DNA from: Amycolatopsis keratiniphila subsp. keratiniphila
GTDB taxonomy: Bacteria; Actinomycetota; Actinomycetes; Mycobacteriales; Pseudonocardiaceae
Assembly (NCBI RefSeq): GCF_001620365.2
Contig: NZ_LQMT02000010.1
Coordinates: 91,057 to 155,056 of the forward strand
DNA: 64,000 nucleotides
Direction of reading: 5' to 3'
Part shown: in pieces, positions 9,414 to 21,327 of the stretch
Position numbering within the stretch: the first letter of the stretch is position 1
How the letters are laid out: each line of letters starts with the position of its first letter
Position numbers and translations under genes: made by a program
The notes under the pieces: model-generated
Seen by the model: the letters and a program-made list of their open reading frames with translations, nothing else
The model's database searches: none
What the model was told of the DNA's origin: nothing

Positions 9414-12400
9414 ATGCACCTGCTTGCGTTGGGTCCGCTCGCGCTGCACGGAGACCACGGCGAGGTCGCGGTCGGCGGGCCGAAACCCAAGGCGTTGCTC
9501 ACGGCTCTGGTGATACACGCACGCCAAGTCGTGTCGGTCGAGCAATTGATCGCGTTGGTCTGGGACGACGTTCCGCCGCAATCAGCCACCGCCCTCATCC
9601 ACAATTACGTCTCGATCCTTCGCCGCTCTTTCGCCGCCGTGGGCGGACAAGACGTCTTGACCACCCGCACACCGGGTTACCTCCTGAACATCGCAGCCGA
9701 GGAAACGGACCTCGGAAGATTCGCGCGACATCTCGAATCGGCTCGTCAGGCGAAACAGCTGCGGCAATTCGACACGGCCGTCCAGTCATACGAGCGAGCA
9801 CTGAGCCTGTGGCGAGGGCCTGCGCTCGGTGGAGTCGACTCCCGTTTCGCCCGGAGCCATGCCGCAAGGCTCGATGAAGATCGCTTGCGTGCCGACGAAG
9901 GGCTCGCCGGTTGCCTCCTCGCCGTCGGCAGAGCCGAAGAAGCGGCATCCCGGCTCACCCGTACCGTCGCCGAGAACCCACTCCACGAGGAGGCACGCGG
10001 GCTCCTGATGCATTCGCTGTACGAATGCGGCAGGCAAGCCGACGCGCTCGCCGTGTATCAGGACGGCCGACGGCACCTGATGGACGAGCTCGGCGTCGAG
10101 CCGGGCGAACGACTGCGGCGGCTGCAGCGGGAAATCCTGGCAGGTGCACTGCAACCACTCTCGCCCAAGCCCCGGACGCCGCCGTCGAACCCCGCTCGGG
10201 AAACGACCATCGAGGAATCGAAGGGAAACCGGACGTCTACCGGCTCGTCCTCCGCTCCCTGCCAGCTGCCACCGGATATCAGCGATTTCACCGGTCGTTC
10301 GGCGTCGGTCGACGCGCTGCTCCGGCTCGGCGCCCCGGATCCGGCGAGCGGTCGCACGGCCACGCCGATCGCAGTGGTGTCCGGCTTCGGTGGAGCCGGA
10401 AAATCGACGCTGGGAATCCACGCCGCCCACCTGCTTCGCGAGAGTTACCCGGACGGGCAGCTATTCGCCGATCTTCGAGGAAGAGACCACGAACTCGACG
10501 CACACGAGGTCCTCAGGCGGTTCTTGGTCGCGCTTGGTGTGGCGGCCGCCGATCTACCGGACAGCCTCGACGAGCGGGCAGAACTTTACCGATGGAAGGT
10601 TTCCGGGCGTCGCTTGGTGATTCTCCTCGACAACGCTCGCAGTGAACTCCAGGTCCGCAGCCTGCTACCCGGCAACTCCCAATGTCTGGTGATCGTCACG
10701 AGTCGCTCACGGCTGACCGGCCTCGAAGGTGCCGAGTCCATCGAGCTCGATTTCCTGGGCGACGACGACGGTGTCGCGATGTTCAGCCGGATCATCGGTG
10801 AGGAAAGGGCATCGGCCGATGCTCCGGCGACCCGGTCGATCGTGACCCTGTGCGGCGGCGTCCCCCTGGCCATCAGGACGGCCGCCGCGAAGATGCTGGC
10901 ACGTCCACACTGGCCGCTCTCCGCACTCGCGTCCCGGTTGTCCAACGAACGTCGGCGCTTGGACGAACTGGCCGTGGGTGATCTGGCGATCAGGTCCAGC
11001 CTCGGACTCAACTACAGCGAGCTGAACTCCCCTCAACGGCGGGTCTTTCATCTGCTGGCCCTGCTCGACCTGCCCGATTTCGGTGCTTGGCTGGCGGCAC
11101 CGCTGATCGAGACATCCATCGAAGACGCCGAAGAGATCGTCGAGCAGCTAGTCGACCTTCGGCTGCTCGAAGTGGTCGGGCTGGACACATTGGGCAGAGT
11201 CCGCTACAGGTTTCACGACCTGGTGCGGCTATTCGGCGCCGAACGTGCGGTCGAGGCCGAGCCACACGAGCTCGTCGTCACGGCTGTGACCAGAATGCTT
11301 CTCACCTGGATGGGCCTTGTCGAAGTCGCCGCGCGACAGCTTCCGCGAGTGACACTCGGTTTGAGGCCTCGTATCGACGTGCAAAGCGTGCTCGACCCGC
11401 GGCTCGCGGTCGTCGCGGAAACCCGCCCGACCGAGTGGTTCGGTTCAGAGACCGGCACCGTGGTCCGTGTCCTCGAACGAGCCCACGAATTCGGCATCGA
11501 CGAAGCGACCACGACGTTCGTCGCGTCGCTGCTGTCGTCGCCGTTCGCCGCGCGCAACGAGTTCGATGGCTGGCAGAGGGTGAACGAAGTCGCGCTCGCT
11601 TCCGCGCGTTCATCGGGCCGGAAACAAGCCGAAGCCGTCGTGCTGGCCGGGGCCGGGCAACTGTTCTACGAGAAGGACGACTTCGCGGCGGCTCTGGAAC
11701 ACTTCGGCCAGGCGGGGGACCTGGCGGAAGCGGTCGGCGACGTCGAGACCCTCGCCATCACCTTGGCCGGAACCGGCACTGTTCATCGTGACAGAGCCGA
11801 GTTCGACCTCGCGGTGCGTGATCTCACCAAGGCCGCGGCATTGGCACAAGAAGTCGGCGCGACCGACGTCCTCGCGGCCGTCCGCTACGGGCTCGGCGCG
11901 ATCCATTGCGATTGCGGAAGGTTCGATCGAGCGGCCGGATACTTCGACAGTTGCGTGGAGCTCTACCGGGTCTTGCAGGACAAGCGTGGGGAAGCCCTGT
12001 CGATCCGAGGATTGAGCCTGTGCCGTCGTGCGCGAGGCGATCTTCACGAGGCTGTCGACTTGAGCCGAACGGCCGAAGAGCTGTTGGTGGAGGCCGGCGA
12101 CGATCTCGGTGCCATCTACGCGCGGCAGTCGTTCGTCAAAGCGGCGATCCGACAAGGAGCGAAGTGCGGCCTCGATGAACTGCTCGAAGCCAACTTGTCA
12201 GGCTGTGTCCAGCACGGTGACAGGTTCGGCGTGGCACTGATGACGCGGACCGCCGGCGAACTCGCGTTGGCGACAGGCGATCAGGAAAGTGCCCGGGCGC
12301 TGCTCGCCGAGGCGCTCGTGCAGTGGACCGAACTGGGGCTGCCACTGTGGCAGGCCCGAACACTGCGCGACCTCGCCGCGGCGGAAGCCGGCACACCGGG

Positions 12401-12581
12401 ACAAGCCGACGAGCATTGGCGAAACGCGCTCGCTCTTTTCTCGACCACCGGGGCCCGCGAACTGACCGAATTGGCAGGCGAAACGCCTCAGACCTGGCAG
12501 GCGCGTGCCCGACGGCCCTACCGCGAGGCCGCTTATAGGAATCTTATAGCTCCTCCACAGCTTCCTGAGGGCGCCGTGTAG
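9414..12581 (+). CDS. SARP/AfsR-type STAND regulator (BTAD, NB-ARC, TPR)
   Basis: A 1055-residue cytosolic transcription factor. Domains in order: an OmpR-like winged helix (1-95, KPKALLTALVIHARQVVSVE), a bacterial transcriptional activator domain (95-240, LVGRAEEA to LGVEPGERLRRLQREIL), a linker, an NB-ARC ATPase with Walker A GFGGAGKST near 325 and Walker B RLVILLDNA near 400, then winged-helix and TPR repeats to the end (ALEHFGQAGDLAEAVGDVET and similar). I chose ATG 9414, preceded by GAGGGGGGG; an ATG at 9378 would add 12 residues. Such proteins activate neighbouring genes, usually secondary-metabolite or developmental genes. Here the next genes encode wall-hydrolase-like proteins, so control of those is the simplest inference. 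The ligand is unknown. Confidence 0.9.
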   Translation: MHLLALGPLALHGDHGEVAVGGPKPKALLTALVIHARQVVSVEQLIALVWDDVPPQSATALIHNYVSILRRSFAAVGGQDVLTTRTPGYLLNIAAEETDLGRFARHLESARQAKQLRQFDTAVQSYERALSLWRGPALGGVDSRFARSHAARLDEDRLRADEGLAGCLLAVGRAEEAASRLTRTVAENPLHEEARGLLMHSLYECGRQADALAVYQDGRRHLMDELGVEPGERLRRLQREILAGALQPLSPKPRTPPSNPARETTIEESKGNRTSTGSSSAPCQLPPDISDFTGRSASVDALLRLGAPDPASGRTATPIAVVSGFGGAGKSTLGIHAAHLLRESYPDGQLFADLRGRDHELDAHEVLRRFLVALGVAAADLPDSLDERAELYRWKVSGRRLVILLDNARSELQVRSLLPGNSQCLVIVTSRSRLTGLEGAESIELDFLGDDDGVAMFSRIIGEERASADAPATRSIVTLCGGVPLAIRTAAAKMLARPHWPLSALASRLSNERRRLDELAVGDLAIRSSLGLNYSELNSPQRRVFHLLALLDLPDFGAWLAAPLIETSIEDAEEIVEQLVDLRLLEVVGLDTLGRVRYRFHDLVRLFGAERAVEAEPHELVVTAVTRMLLTWMGLVEVAARQLPRVTLGLRPRIDVQSVLDPRLAVVAETRPTEWFGSETGTVVRVLERAHEFGIDEATTTFVASLLSSPFAARNEFDGWQRVNEVALASARSSGRKQAEAVVLAGAGQLFYEKDDFAAALEHFGQAGDLAEAVGDVETLAITLAGTGTVHRDRAEFDLAVRDLTKAAALAQEVGATDVLAAVRYGLGAIHCDCGRFDRAAGYFDSCVELYRVLQDKRGEALSIRGLSLCRRARGDLHEAVDLSRTAEELLVEAGDDLGAIYARQSFVKAAIRQGAKCGLDELLEANLSGCVQHGDRFGVALMTRTAGELALATGDQESARALLAEALVQWTELGLPLWQARTLRDLAAAEAGTPGQADEHWRNALALFSTTGARELTELAGETPQTWQARARRPYREAAYRNLIAPPQLPEGAV

Positions 12582-12614
12582 GTCTCTTGGAGGTCTACCG
12601 GCGACTATTTCCAT

Positions 12615-13139
12615 GTGACACAGGAGAAGTCGAAGCAGACGGCATCGGACTCTCTCTTTTCAACCGCACACAGGACCGCTTCGCCGATAGTTATCGGGCA
12701 CCGCACCAATCGGGATCAGGTCATCGAACGAGCCAAGAGCTGGCTCGATCCCCCCGTTCCCTACAGTCAAGAGAAGCTGCACGAAAACAAGTACGGAATC
12801 TATCGGACGGACTGCTCCGGTTTCGTTTCGATGGCATGGGGGATTCCTGGAGCACCTTCGAACAAACATGGCGGCCTGGACACGATCGGACTGGCCCAAG
12901 TCGGATTTGAAGTCGCCAAACGCCGGCTGAGAGCCGGAGACGCACTGCTCTGCATCGAAGGCACGAGGCTGACTAGACACGTCACCCTCTTCGCCGACTG
13001 GGCGGATCGAAGGTGCTCGACCTATTGGGCGTTCGAGCAGTGCGGCGGTACCGGAACAGTGTACCGGCGCGTCGTTTATCCCTACGAAAAAGCAGCTTTC
13101 CGATACATGCCGTTCAGATACTCGTTGATCGAGAATTGA
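12615..13139 (+). CDS. NlpC/P60-like cysteine hydrolase without signal peptide
   Basis: A 174-residue protein with a papain-like NlpC/P60 pattern: nucleophile C67 in RTDCSGFVSMAWGIP and general base H122 in TRHVTLFADWADRR. It closely resembles the catalytic domain of the next gene (RMDCSGFISMAWGLQ, SHVVLFVSWADAG) but lacks a signal peptide and the repeats. The start is uncertain: GTG 12615 opens the frame, but GGAGG at 12588 is about 22 bases upstream, which is too far for normal initiation. It is the first of three genes downstream of the SARP/STAND regulator, with nine bases to the next start. It may act in the cytosol or leave by another route. Function unproven. Confidence 0.7.
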   Translation: MTQEKSKQTASDSLFSTAHRTASPIVIGHRTNRDQVIERAKSWLDPPVPYSQEKLHENKYGIYRTDCSGFVSMAWGIPGAPSNKHGGLDTIGLAQVGFEVAKRRLRAGDALLCIEGTRLTRHVTLFADWADRRCSTYWAFEQCGGTGTVYRRVVYPYEKAAFRYMPFRYSLIEN

Positions 13140-13148
13140 GGATTGGTC

Positions 13149-14573
13149 TTGAGCTACCGAAGAAGAGAAAAGAGTCGTATCCTACGGACGATCACGGCGG
13201 CCACCATCGCGGCGACCATGGCATGCCTGTCGATCCCGGCCGCCGCGACAGCGGTTGAGCACGCGGCCCCCGCCGGCTTTGTCGACACACCGAACGCGAC
13301 ACCCGAACAACGCGGCATCGGAACAGCCACGGTGACCGCGGCGGACGTGGCCGCGAGCGCGACCATCTCCCGCAGCGAAGTGCTGCGGCGCGCCCGTAGC
13401 TGGGTCGACGTGAACGTCAAATACACCCAATACAACCACTACTCGAACCAGTACGGCGATTACCGCATGGACTGCTCCGGGTTCATCTCCATGGCGTGGG
13501 GACTGCAGCCGTCAGGCATGGCCGCCCCCACCACCAGATCACTTCCGAGTTACGGCACATTGCTCAACAGCTTGGACGATCTGTTGCCCGGTGATGCCAT
13601 CAACGACTTCGACAGCCATGTGGTGCTCTTCGTGAGCTGGGCCGACGCCGGCCACACCGTCGCGAATGTGTACGAGCAGACTTCGTACGGCGGGCCCGCC
13701 GGCCCTGACCCGGGTGCCATCGCGAGTCAGTATTCGCGGACGAAGCTGATCAACAACGGATATCGACCGCTTCGCTACAACGGGATCGGAGCCGGCTCCG
13801 AGTCCGGACGCGATTTCACCGGTGACGGGCGCGCGGACCTGATGGCGATCGATTCCGGCAACAGCCTCATCCGGTTCAACGGCGATGGCGCCGGACACGT
13901 CACCTGGGGCGGCGCCGCTTGGAACGGCGCGCACTGGGCGGGTTACCGCGAACTCACCGTCGGTGACTTCAACAACGACGGCCGGGCCGACGTGATCGGC
14001 ATCGACCCAGGAAACAGCCTCATCTTCTTCCCCGGCGACGGCGCCGGGAACGTCACCTGGGGCGGAGGCGCCTGGAACGGCGCCCACTGGGCCGGCTACC
14101 GGGAGCTCACCGCGGGCGACTTCAACGGCGACGGCCGCACCGACATCGCGGGCATCGATCCGGGCAACAACCTCGTCGTCTTCAACGGTGACGGGGCCGG
14201 GCATGTGACCTGGGGTGGTGCCGCCTGGAACGGCGCTCACTGGGCCGGCTACCGCGAACTCGTCGCCGGTGACTTCAACAACGACGGCCGCACCGACATC
14301 GTCGGGATCGACGCGGGTAACAACCTCATCCGGTTCAACGGCGATGGAGCCGGACACGTCACCTGGGGCGGCGGTGCCTGGAACGGCGCACATTGGGCCG
14401 GCTACCGCGAACTCGTCGCCGGTGACTTCAACAACGACGGCCGCACCGACGTGATCGGCATCGACCCAGGAAACAGCCTCATCTTCTTCCCCGGCGACGG
14501 CGCCGGGCAGGTGAGCTGGGGCGGCGGAGCGTGGAACGGCGCCCACTGGGCCGGCTACCGCGAACTCGCCTGA
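13149..14573 (+). CDS. Secreted NlpC/P60-like protein with five FG-GAP repeats
   Basis: A 474-residue exported protein. I chose TTG 13149 because GAGG lies seven bases upstream; a TTG six bases earlier is too close to it. A signal peptide (ITAATIAATMACLSIPAAAT) precedes an NlpC/P60-like domain (about 75-215) with C109 in DCSGFISMAW and H157 in SHVVLFVSW. From 13806 to the end run five 51-residue FG-GAP/VCBS-type repeats, each with a calcium-loop pattern DxNxDGxxD (DFNNDGRAD) and the block WNGAHWAGYREL. Likely a peptidoglycan amidase or endopeptidase held to the cell surface by the repeats. The repeats match those of the next gene almost exactly. Confidence 0.82.
   Translation: MSYRRREKSRILRTITAATIAATMACLSIPAAATAVEHAAPAGFVDTPNATPEQRGIGTATVTAADVAASATISRSEVLRRARSWVDVNVKYTQYNHYSNQYGDYRMDCSGFISMAWGLQPSGMAAPTTRSLPSYGTLLNSLDDLLPGDAINDFDSHVVLFVSWADAGHTVANVYEQTSYGGPAGPDPGAIASQYSRTKLINNGYRPLRYNGIGAGSESGRDFTGDGRADLMAIDSGNSLIRFNGDGAGHVTWGGAAWNGAHWAGYRELTVGDFNNDGRADVIGIDPGNSLIFFPGDGAGNVTWGGGAWNGAHWAGYRELTAGDFNGDGRTDIAGIDPGNNLVVFNGDGAGHVTWGGAAWNGAHWAGYRELVAGDFNNDGRTDIVGIDAGNNLIRFNGDGAGHVTWGGGAWNGAHWAGYRELVAGDFNNDGRTDVIGIDPGNSLIFFPGDGAGQVSWGGGAWNGAHWAGYRELA
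13806..14570 (+). repeat. Five 153-bp tandem coding repeats (FG-GAP), copy 1
   Basis: Five 51-codon units inside the gene at 13149. Each unit contains GDFNxDGRxDxxGIDxGN, a strand pair ending xGDGAGxVxWGG, and AWNGAHWAGYREL. Units alternate between a RFNGDG or VFNGDG form and an FFPGDG form. Nucleotide similarity between units, and with the array at 15223, is high enough for slippage or gene conversion. Confidence 0.9.
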
Positions 14574-14607
14574 TCCCGCACCCCGAACCTTCATCGAAAG
14601 GAAGACC

Positions 14608-15990
14608 ATGCGTCTCAAAACGGCGCTCAGAAGTCGCCGTCTCCTGGTGACCGCGGTCCTGGCGGGCCTGTTCGCTACGTCCGTCTCCGAAGTGGCCCTC
14701 GCCGACGAGAACGAACGGCTCGCCCTCCTCGCCAGTGCGACGACCGCCCCTTGCGCCCCAGCGGGGGTCACCCCCGCGGACGAGGCCCTGTCCGCGAAGG
14801 TGCGTCCACAGATCAGCTGGTTCTCGGCCTACAACGCCTCCTGCGCACGGGCGATCGTCCGGCAGACGAAGGCCCGTGGCCTGAATCTCCGGGCGGCGAA
14901 CATCGCGATCACCACGGCGATCACCGAGACCCACCTGAACAACTACGACCAGGCTGTCGATCACGACAGTCTCGGCCTGTTCCAGCAACGACCGAGCCAA
15001 GGCTGGGGCACGCCGGCCGAGCTGATCGATCCGGTGTACGCCACCAATGCCTTCCTGAACGCGATGCTGCGGAACTATCCCGACAATTCGTGGCAAAGCG
15101 GTGACATCGCGAACATTTGCCAGCGGGTTCAACGTTCAGCATTCCCGGACGGGTCGAACTACCGGGCCAATGTCGCCCAAGCCGCAGTGATCGCGGACGC
15201 GGTGTGGGGCTCCTCCGGTTCGGGACGCGACTTCACCGGTGACGGGCGGGCGGACCTGATGGCGATCGATTCCGGCAACAGCCTCATCCGGTTCAACGGG
15301 GACGGCGCCGGACATGTGAACTGGGGCGGTGCCGCCTGGAACGGCGCTCACTGGGCGGGTTACCGCGAGCTCACCGTCGGTGACTTCAACAACGACGGCC
15401 GCGCCGACGTGATCGGCATCGACCCAGGAAACAGCCTCATCTTCTTCCCCGGTGACGGGGCGGGAAACGTCACGTGGGGCGGAGCTGCCTGGAACGGTGC
15501 CCATTGGGCCGGCTACCGGGAAATCACTGCCGGTGACTTCAACGGCGACGGCCGCACCGACCTCATCGGTATCGACCCCGGAAACAACCTCGTCGTCTTC
15601 AACGGGGACGGCGCGGGCCACGTGGTCTGGGGTGGTGCCGCCTGGAACGGCGCTCACTGGGCGGGTTACCGCGAACTCGTCGCCGGTGACTTCAACGGCG
15701 ACGGCCGCACCGACCTCATCGGTATCGACCCAGGAAACAGTCTCATCTTCTTCCCCGGTGACGGCGCCGGGCACGTGAACTGGGGCGGCGGAGCGTGGAA
15801 CGGAGCCCACTGGGCCGGCTACCGCGAACTCGTCGCGGGCGATTTCAACAACGACGGCCGCGCCGACGTGATCGGCATCGACCCAGGAAACAGCCTCATC
15901 TTCTTCCCCGGTGACGGCGCCGGGCACGTGAACTGGGGCGGCGGAGCGTGGAACGGGGCCCACTGGGCCGGCTACCGCGAACTCGCCTAG
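14608..15990 (+). CDS. Secreted lysozyme-like protein with five FG-GAP repeats
   Basis: A 460-residue exported protein. The ATG at 14608 has AAAGGAAG upstream. Signal peptide (LLVTAVLAGLFATSVSEVAL), then a lysozyme-like domain (about 45-200) with candidate acid E107 in TAITETHLNNY and HDSLGLFQQRPSQGWG. Then five repeats, 15223-15987, almost identical to those of the preceding gene, ending WAGYRELA in both. The catalytic half is a paralogue of the protein at 7862. Together with the gene before it, this gives two different wall-cutting chemistries on the same binding module, 34 bases apart and probably co-transcribed. A hairpin at 16037 closes the unit. Confidence 0.8.
   Translation: MRLKTALRSRRLLVTAVLAGLFATSVSEVALADENERLALLASATTAPCAPAGVTPADEALSAKVRPQISWFSAYNASCARAIVRQTKARGLNLRAANIAITTAITETHLNNYDQAVDHDSLGLFQQRPSQGWGTPAELIDPVYATNAFLNAMLRNYPDNSWQSGDIANICQRVQRSAFPDGSNYRANVAQAAVIADAVWGSSGSGRDFTGDGRADLMAIDSGNSLIRFNGDGAGHVNWGGAAWNGAHWAGYRELTVGDFNNDGRADVIGIDPGNSLIFFPGDGAGNVTWGGAAWNGAHWAGYREITAGDFNGDGRTDLIGIDPGNNLVVFNGDGAGHVVWGGAAWNGAHWAGYRELVAGDFNGDGRTDLIGIDPGNSLIFFPGDGAGHVNWGGGAWNGAHWAGYRELVAGDFNNDGRADVIGIDPGNSLIFFPGDGAGHVNWGGGAWNGAHWAGYRELA
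15223..15987 (+). repeat. Five 153-bp tandem coding repeats (FG-GAP), copy 2
   Basis: Same 51-codon unit and same number of units as the array at 13806. The first two units of both arrays are nearly identical base for base, including synonymous positions. The last unit of both also shares its third-position choices up to the stop codon. This indicates recent duplication or continuing conversion. Confidence 0.9.
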
Positions 15991-16036
15991 GCAAGCCGGG
16001 GGCCGGAAGACGATTCGGCCCCCGGCTCAGGCGCGT

Positions 16037-16072
16037 CCTCGCCCCTCATCCCAGATTTTGGGAAGGGCGAGG
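16037..16072 (+). terminator. Rho-independent-like terminator
   Basis: Stem CCTCGCCC/GGGCGAGG with an inner TCCCA/TGGGA pairing, a small bulge and a five-base loop, followed within a few bases by a short T run (TCTTTTC). It lies 47 bases after the stop of the repeat protein gene and ahead of the metH leader. It separates the two units. Confidence 0.65.
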
Positions 16073-16175
16073 CCGCGTCTTTTCGCTGCCAGAGGAGCCT
16101 GGCGTTCTTCATCGAGCGGTCTTCGGGTACGAGCCGAACCTCACCCTTGTGCGGGTCCGGTAGTCTGGTCGCCAA

Positions 16176-16266
16176 GGTCGAGAGGCGCTGCAACGGACCG
16201 CGGGGTCCGCCACGCTCGGCCCCGGACTTCACCGCAAGGGCGCCTCCCACGACATGGGAGGAGCGC
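16176..16266 (+). promoter_or_regulatory. SAH riboswitch-like leader of metH
   Basis: The leader matches the S-adenosylhomocysteine riboswitch layout. P1 pairs GGTCGAG (16176) with CTCGGCC (16215, one G-U). The core AGGCGCTGCAA is followed by a variable hairpin CGGACC/GGTCCG, then CCACGCTCG where the known class has CCAGGCTCG. The 3' strand GGGCGCCTCC can pair with the core AGGCGC as a pseudoknot. That same strand, GCGCCTCCC (16240-16248), can instead pair with GGGAGG plus GCGC (16256-16266), hiding the metH ribosome site. Binding of SAH would favour the pseudoknot and free the site, so metH would turn on when SAH builds up. Family call is by eye; one core base deviates, apparently compensated by pairing. 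Confidence 0.72.
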
Positions 16267-16269
16267 TGG

Positions 16270-19878
<3,609 letters not shown>

Positions 19879-19890
19879 CACAATGACCGC

Positions 19891-21327
19891 GTGACTGCCG
19901 AGGGCTCGGACTTCCTGCAGCTGGACATCGGGGACGCCCCGCCGGGGCGCCGGTCGGACTGGCTGGCGTCGCGGTTGCGGCACGCCATCTCCGACGGCCG
20001 CCTGCCGGTCGGCAGCAGGCTGCCCGCGACCAGGGCGCTGGCCGCGGACCTGCGGGTCTCCCGCGGCGTGGTCACCGAGGCCTACCAGCGGCTGGTCGAA
20101 GACGGTCACGTCGCCGGACGCGGCCGCGCGGGCACGGTGGTCGTCGCGGCGCCGGCGCGGACGAAGGAGCAGGCGCCGCCCGGTCCCCCGGCCGCGGGCA
20201 CGATCTTCCGGCCCGCGCCCGGGATCGGCGTCTTCGACTCGCTGCGGTCGACCCCGGCGCGGATCGACCTGTCCCCCGGCGTGCCGGATCTGACGGCGTT
20301 CCCGCGGACCGCCTGGTTACGCGCGGAACGCACCGTGCTCAACGACCTCTCGGCCGCGGCCTTCGGCTACGGCGACCCGCGCGGCGCGCCCGCGTTGCGG
20401 CTGGCCATCGCGCACTGGATCGCCCGCACCAGGGGCATCACCGCCGACGCCGACGACGTGCTGATCGTCGCCGGTGTCGCGCAGGGACTCGGTTTGCTGG
20501 CGCAGGTGCTGCACGACAACGGGATCTCCGAGATCGCCATCGAAGATCCGAGTTCGCTGGGCGCGCGGCAGCATCTGCACGACCGGCGGCTGGCGACACC
20601 GCCGATCCGGGTCGACGAAGACGGGATCGACGTCGACGAGCTCGTACGCAGCGGCGCGCCCGCCGTGCTGCTCACACCCGCGCACCAGTTCCCGACCGGT
20701 GTCGTGCTCGGCGGGGAACGCCGTCGCGAGCTCATGCGCTGGGCCGCGGACGGCGGCTTGATCATCGAGGACGACTACGACGCCGAGCACCGCTACGACC
20801 GCCCGCCGGTCCCCGCGCTGCGCTCGATGCTCGCCGAGCAGGTCTGTTACGCGGGCAGTGTGTCGAAGTGGCTCGCGCCCGCGCTCCGGGTCGGCTGGAT
20901 GCTGGTGCCGACGCGGTACCGGGACGAGGTGGTCGCGGCCAAACGGTTCGCCGACCTCGGCAACGCCGTGCTCCCGCAGCTGGTGCTCGCGCATCTCATG
21001 GAGTCCGGCGAGATGGAACGGCAGCTGCGGTTCGTGCGCAAGCGGCATCGCCGCCGCCGGGACGCGATGATCGACGCGCTCCGGACGCATCTCCCGGGCG
21101 CCGTGGTGCACGGAGCCGCCGCCGGACTGCATCTGACGATCACCTTCGACGGCGAGTTCTCCGATCTCGACTTCGCCGCCGCCGCGCTGGAGCAAGGGGT
21201 GAAGGTACAGCCGCTGTCGTGGCATTGTCAGCGGCCGATGAATCCGGGCCTCGTGCTCGGCTACGGGGCGAGCCCGGCGACCGATATCGCCGAGGGCATC
21301 GCCACCCTCGGCAAGATCAGGCGCTAG
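19891..21327 (+). CDS. MocR/PdxR-type GntR-aminotransferase regulator
   Basis: A 478-residue regulator made of a GntR winged helix (about 20-90, VGSRLPATRALAADLRVSRGVVTEAYQRLVEDG) fused to a fold-type I aminotransferase-like domain. The PLP lysine K326 is present in GSVSKWLAPALRVG, with DDYDAEHRYDRPP before it. Such proteins sense PLP or a PLP adduct and regulate vitamin B6 or amino-acid genes. The start is GTG 19891, because the ATG at 19883 runs into a stop. It begins 12 bases after metH and could share its message. No pdx gene is nearby, so the target is unknown. Confidence 0.88.
   Translation: MTAEGSDFLQLDIGDAPPGRRSDWLASRLRHAISDGRLPVGSRLPATRALAADLRVSRGVVTEAYQRLVEDGHVAGRGRAGTVVVAAPARTKEQAPPGPPAAGTIFRPAPGIGVFDSLRSTPARIDLSPGVPDLTAFPRTAWLRAERTVLNDLSAAAFGYGDPRGAPALRLAIAHWIARTRGITADADDVLIVAGVAQGLGLLAQVLHDNGISEIAIEDPSSLGARQHLHDRRLATPPIRVDEDGIDVDELVRSGAPAVLLTPAHQFPTGVVLGGERRRELMRWAADGGLIIEDDYDAEHRYDRPPVPALRSMLAEQVCYAGSVSKWLAPALRVGWMLVPTRYRDEVVAAKRFADLGNAVLPQLVLAHLMESGEMERQLRFVRKRHRRRRDAMIDALRTHLPGAVVHGAAAGLHLTITFDGEFSDLDFAAAALEQGVKVQPLSWHCQRPMNPGLVLGYGASPATDIAEGIATLGKIRR

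Noticed and set aside
16176..16266. Cobalamin or SAM riboswitch before metH
   Set aside because: The B12-box and the SAM-I multi-helix layout are absent and the leader is too short; only the SAH layout fits.
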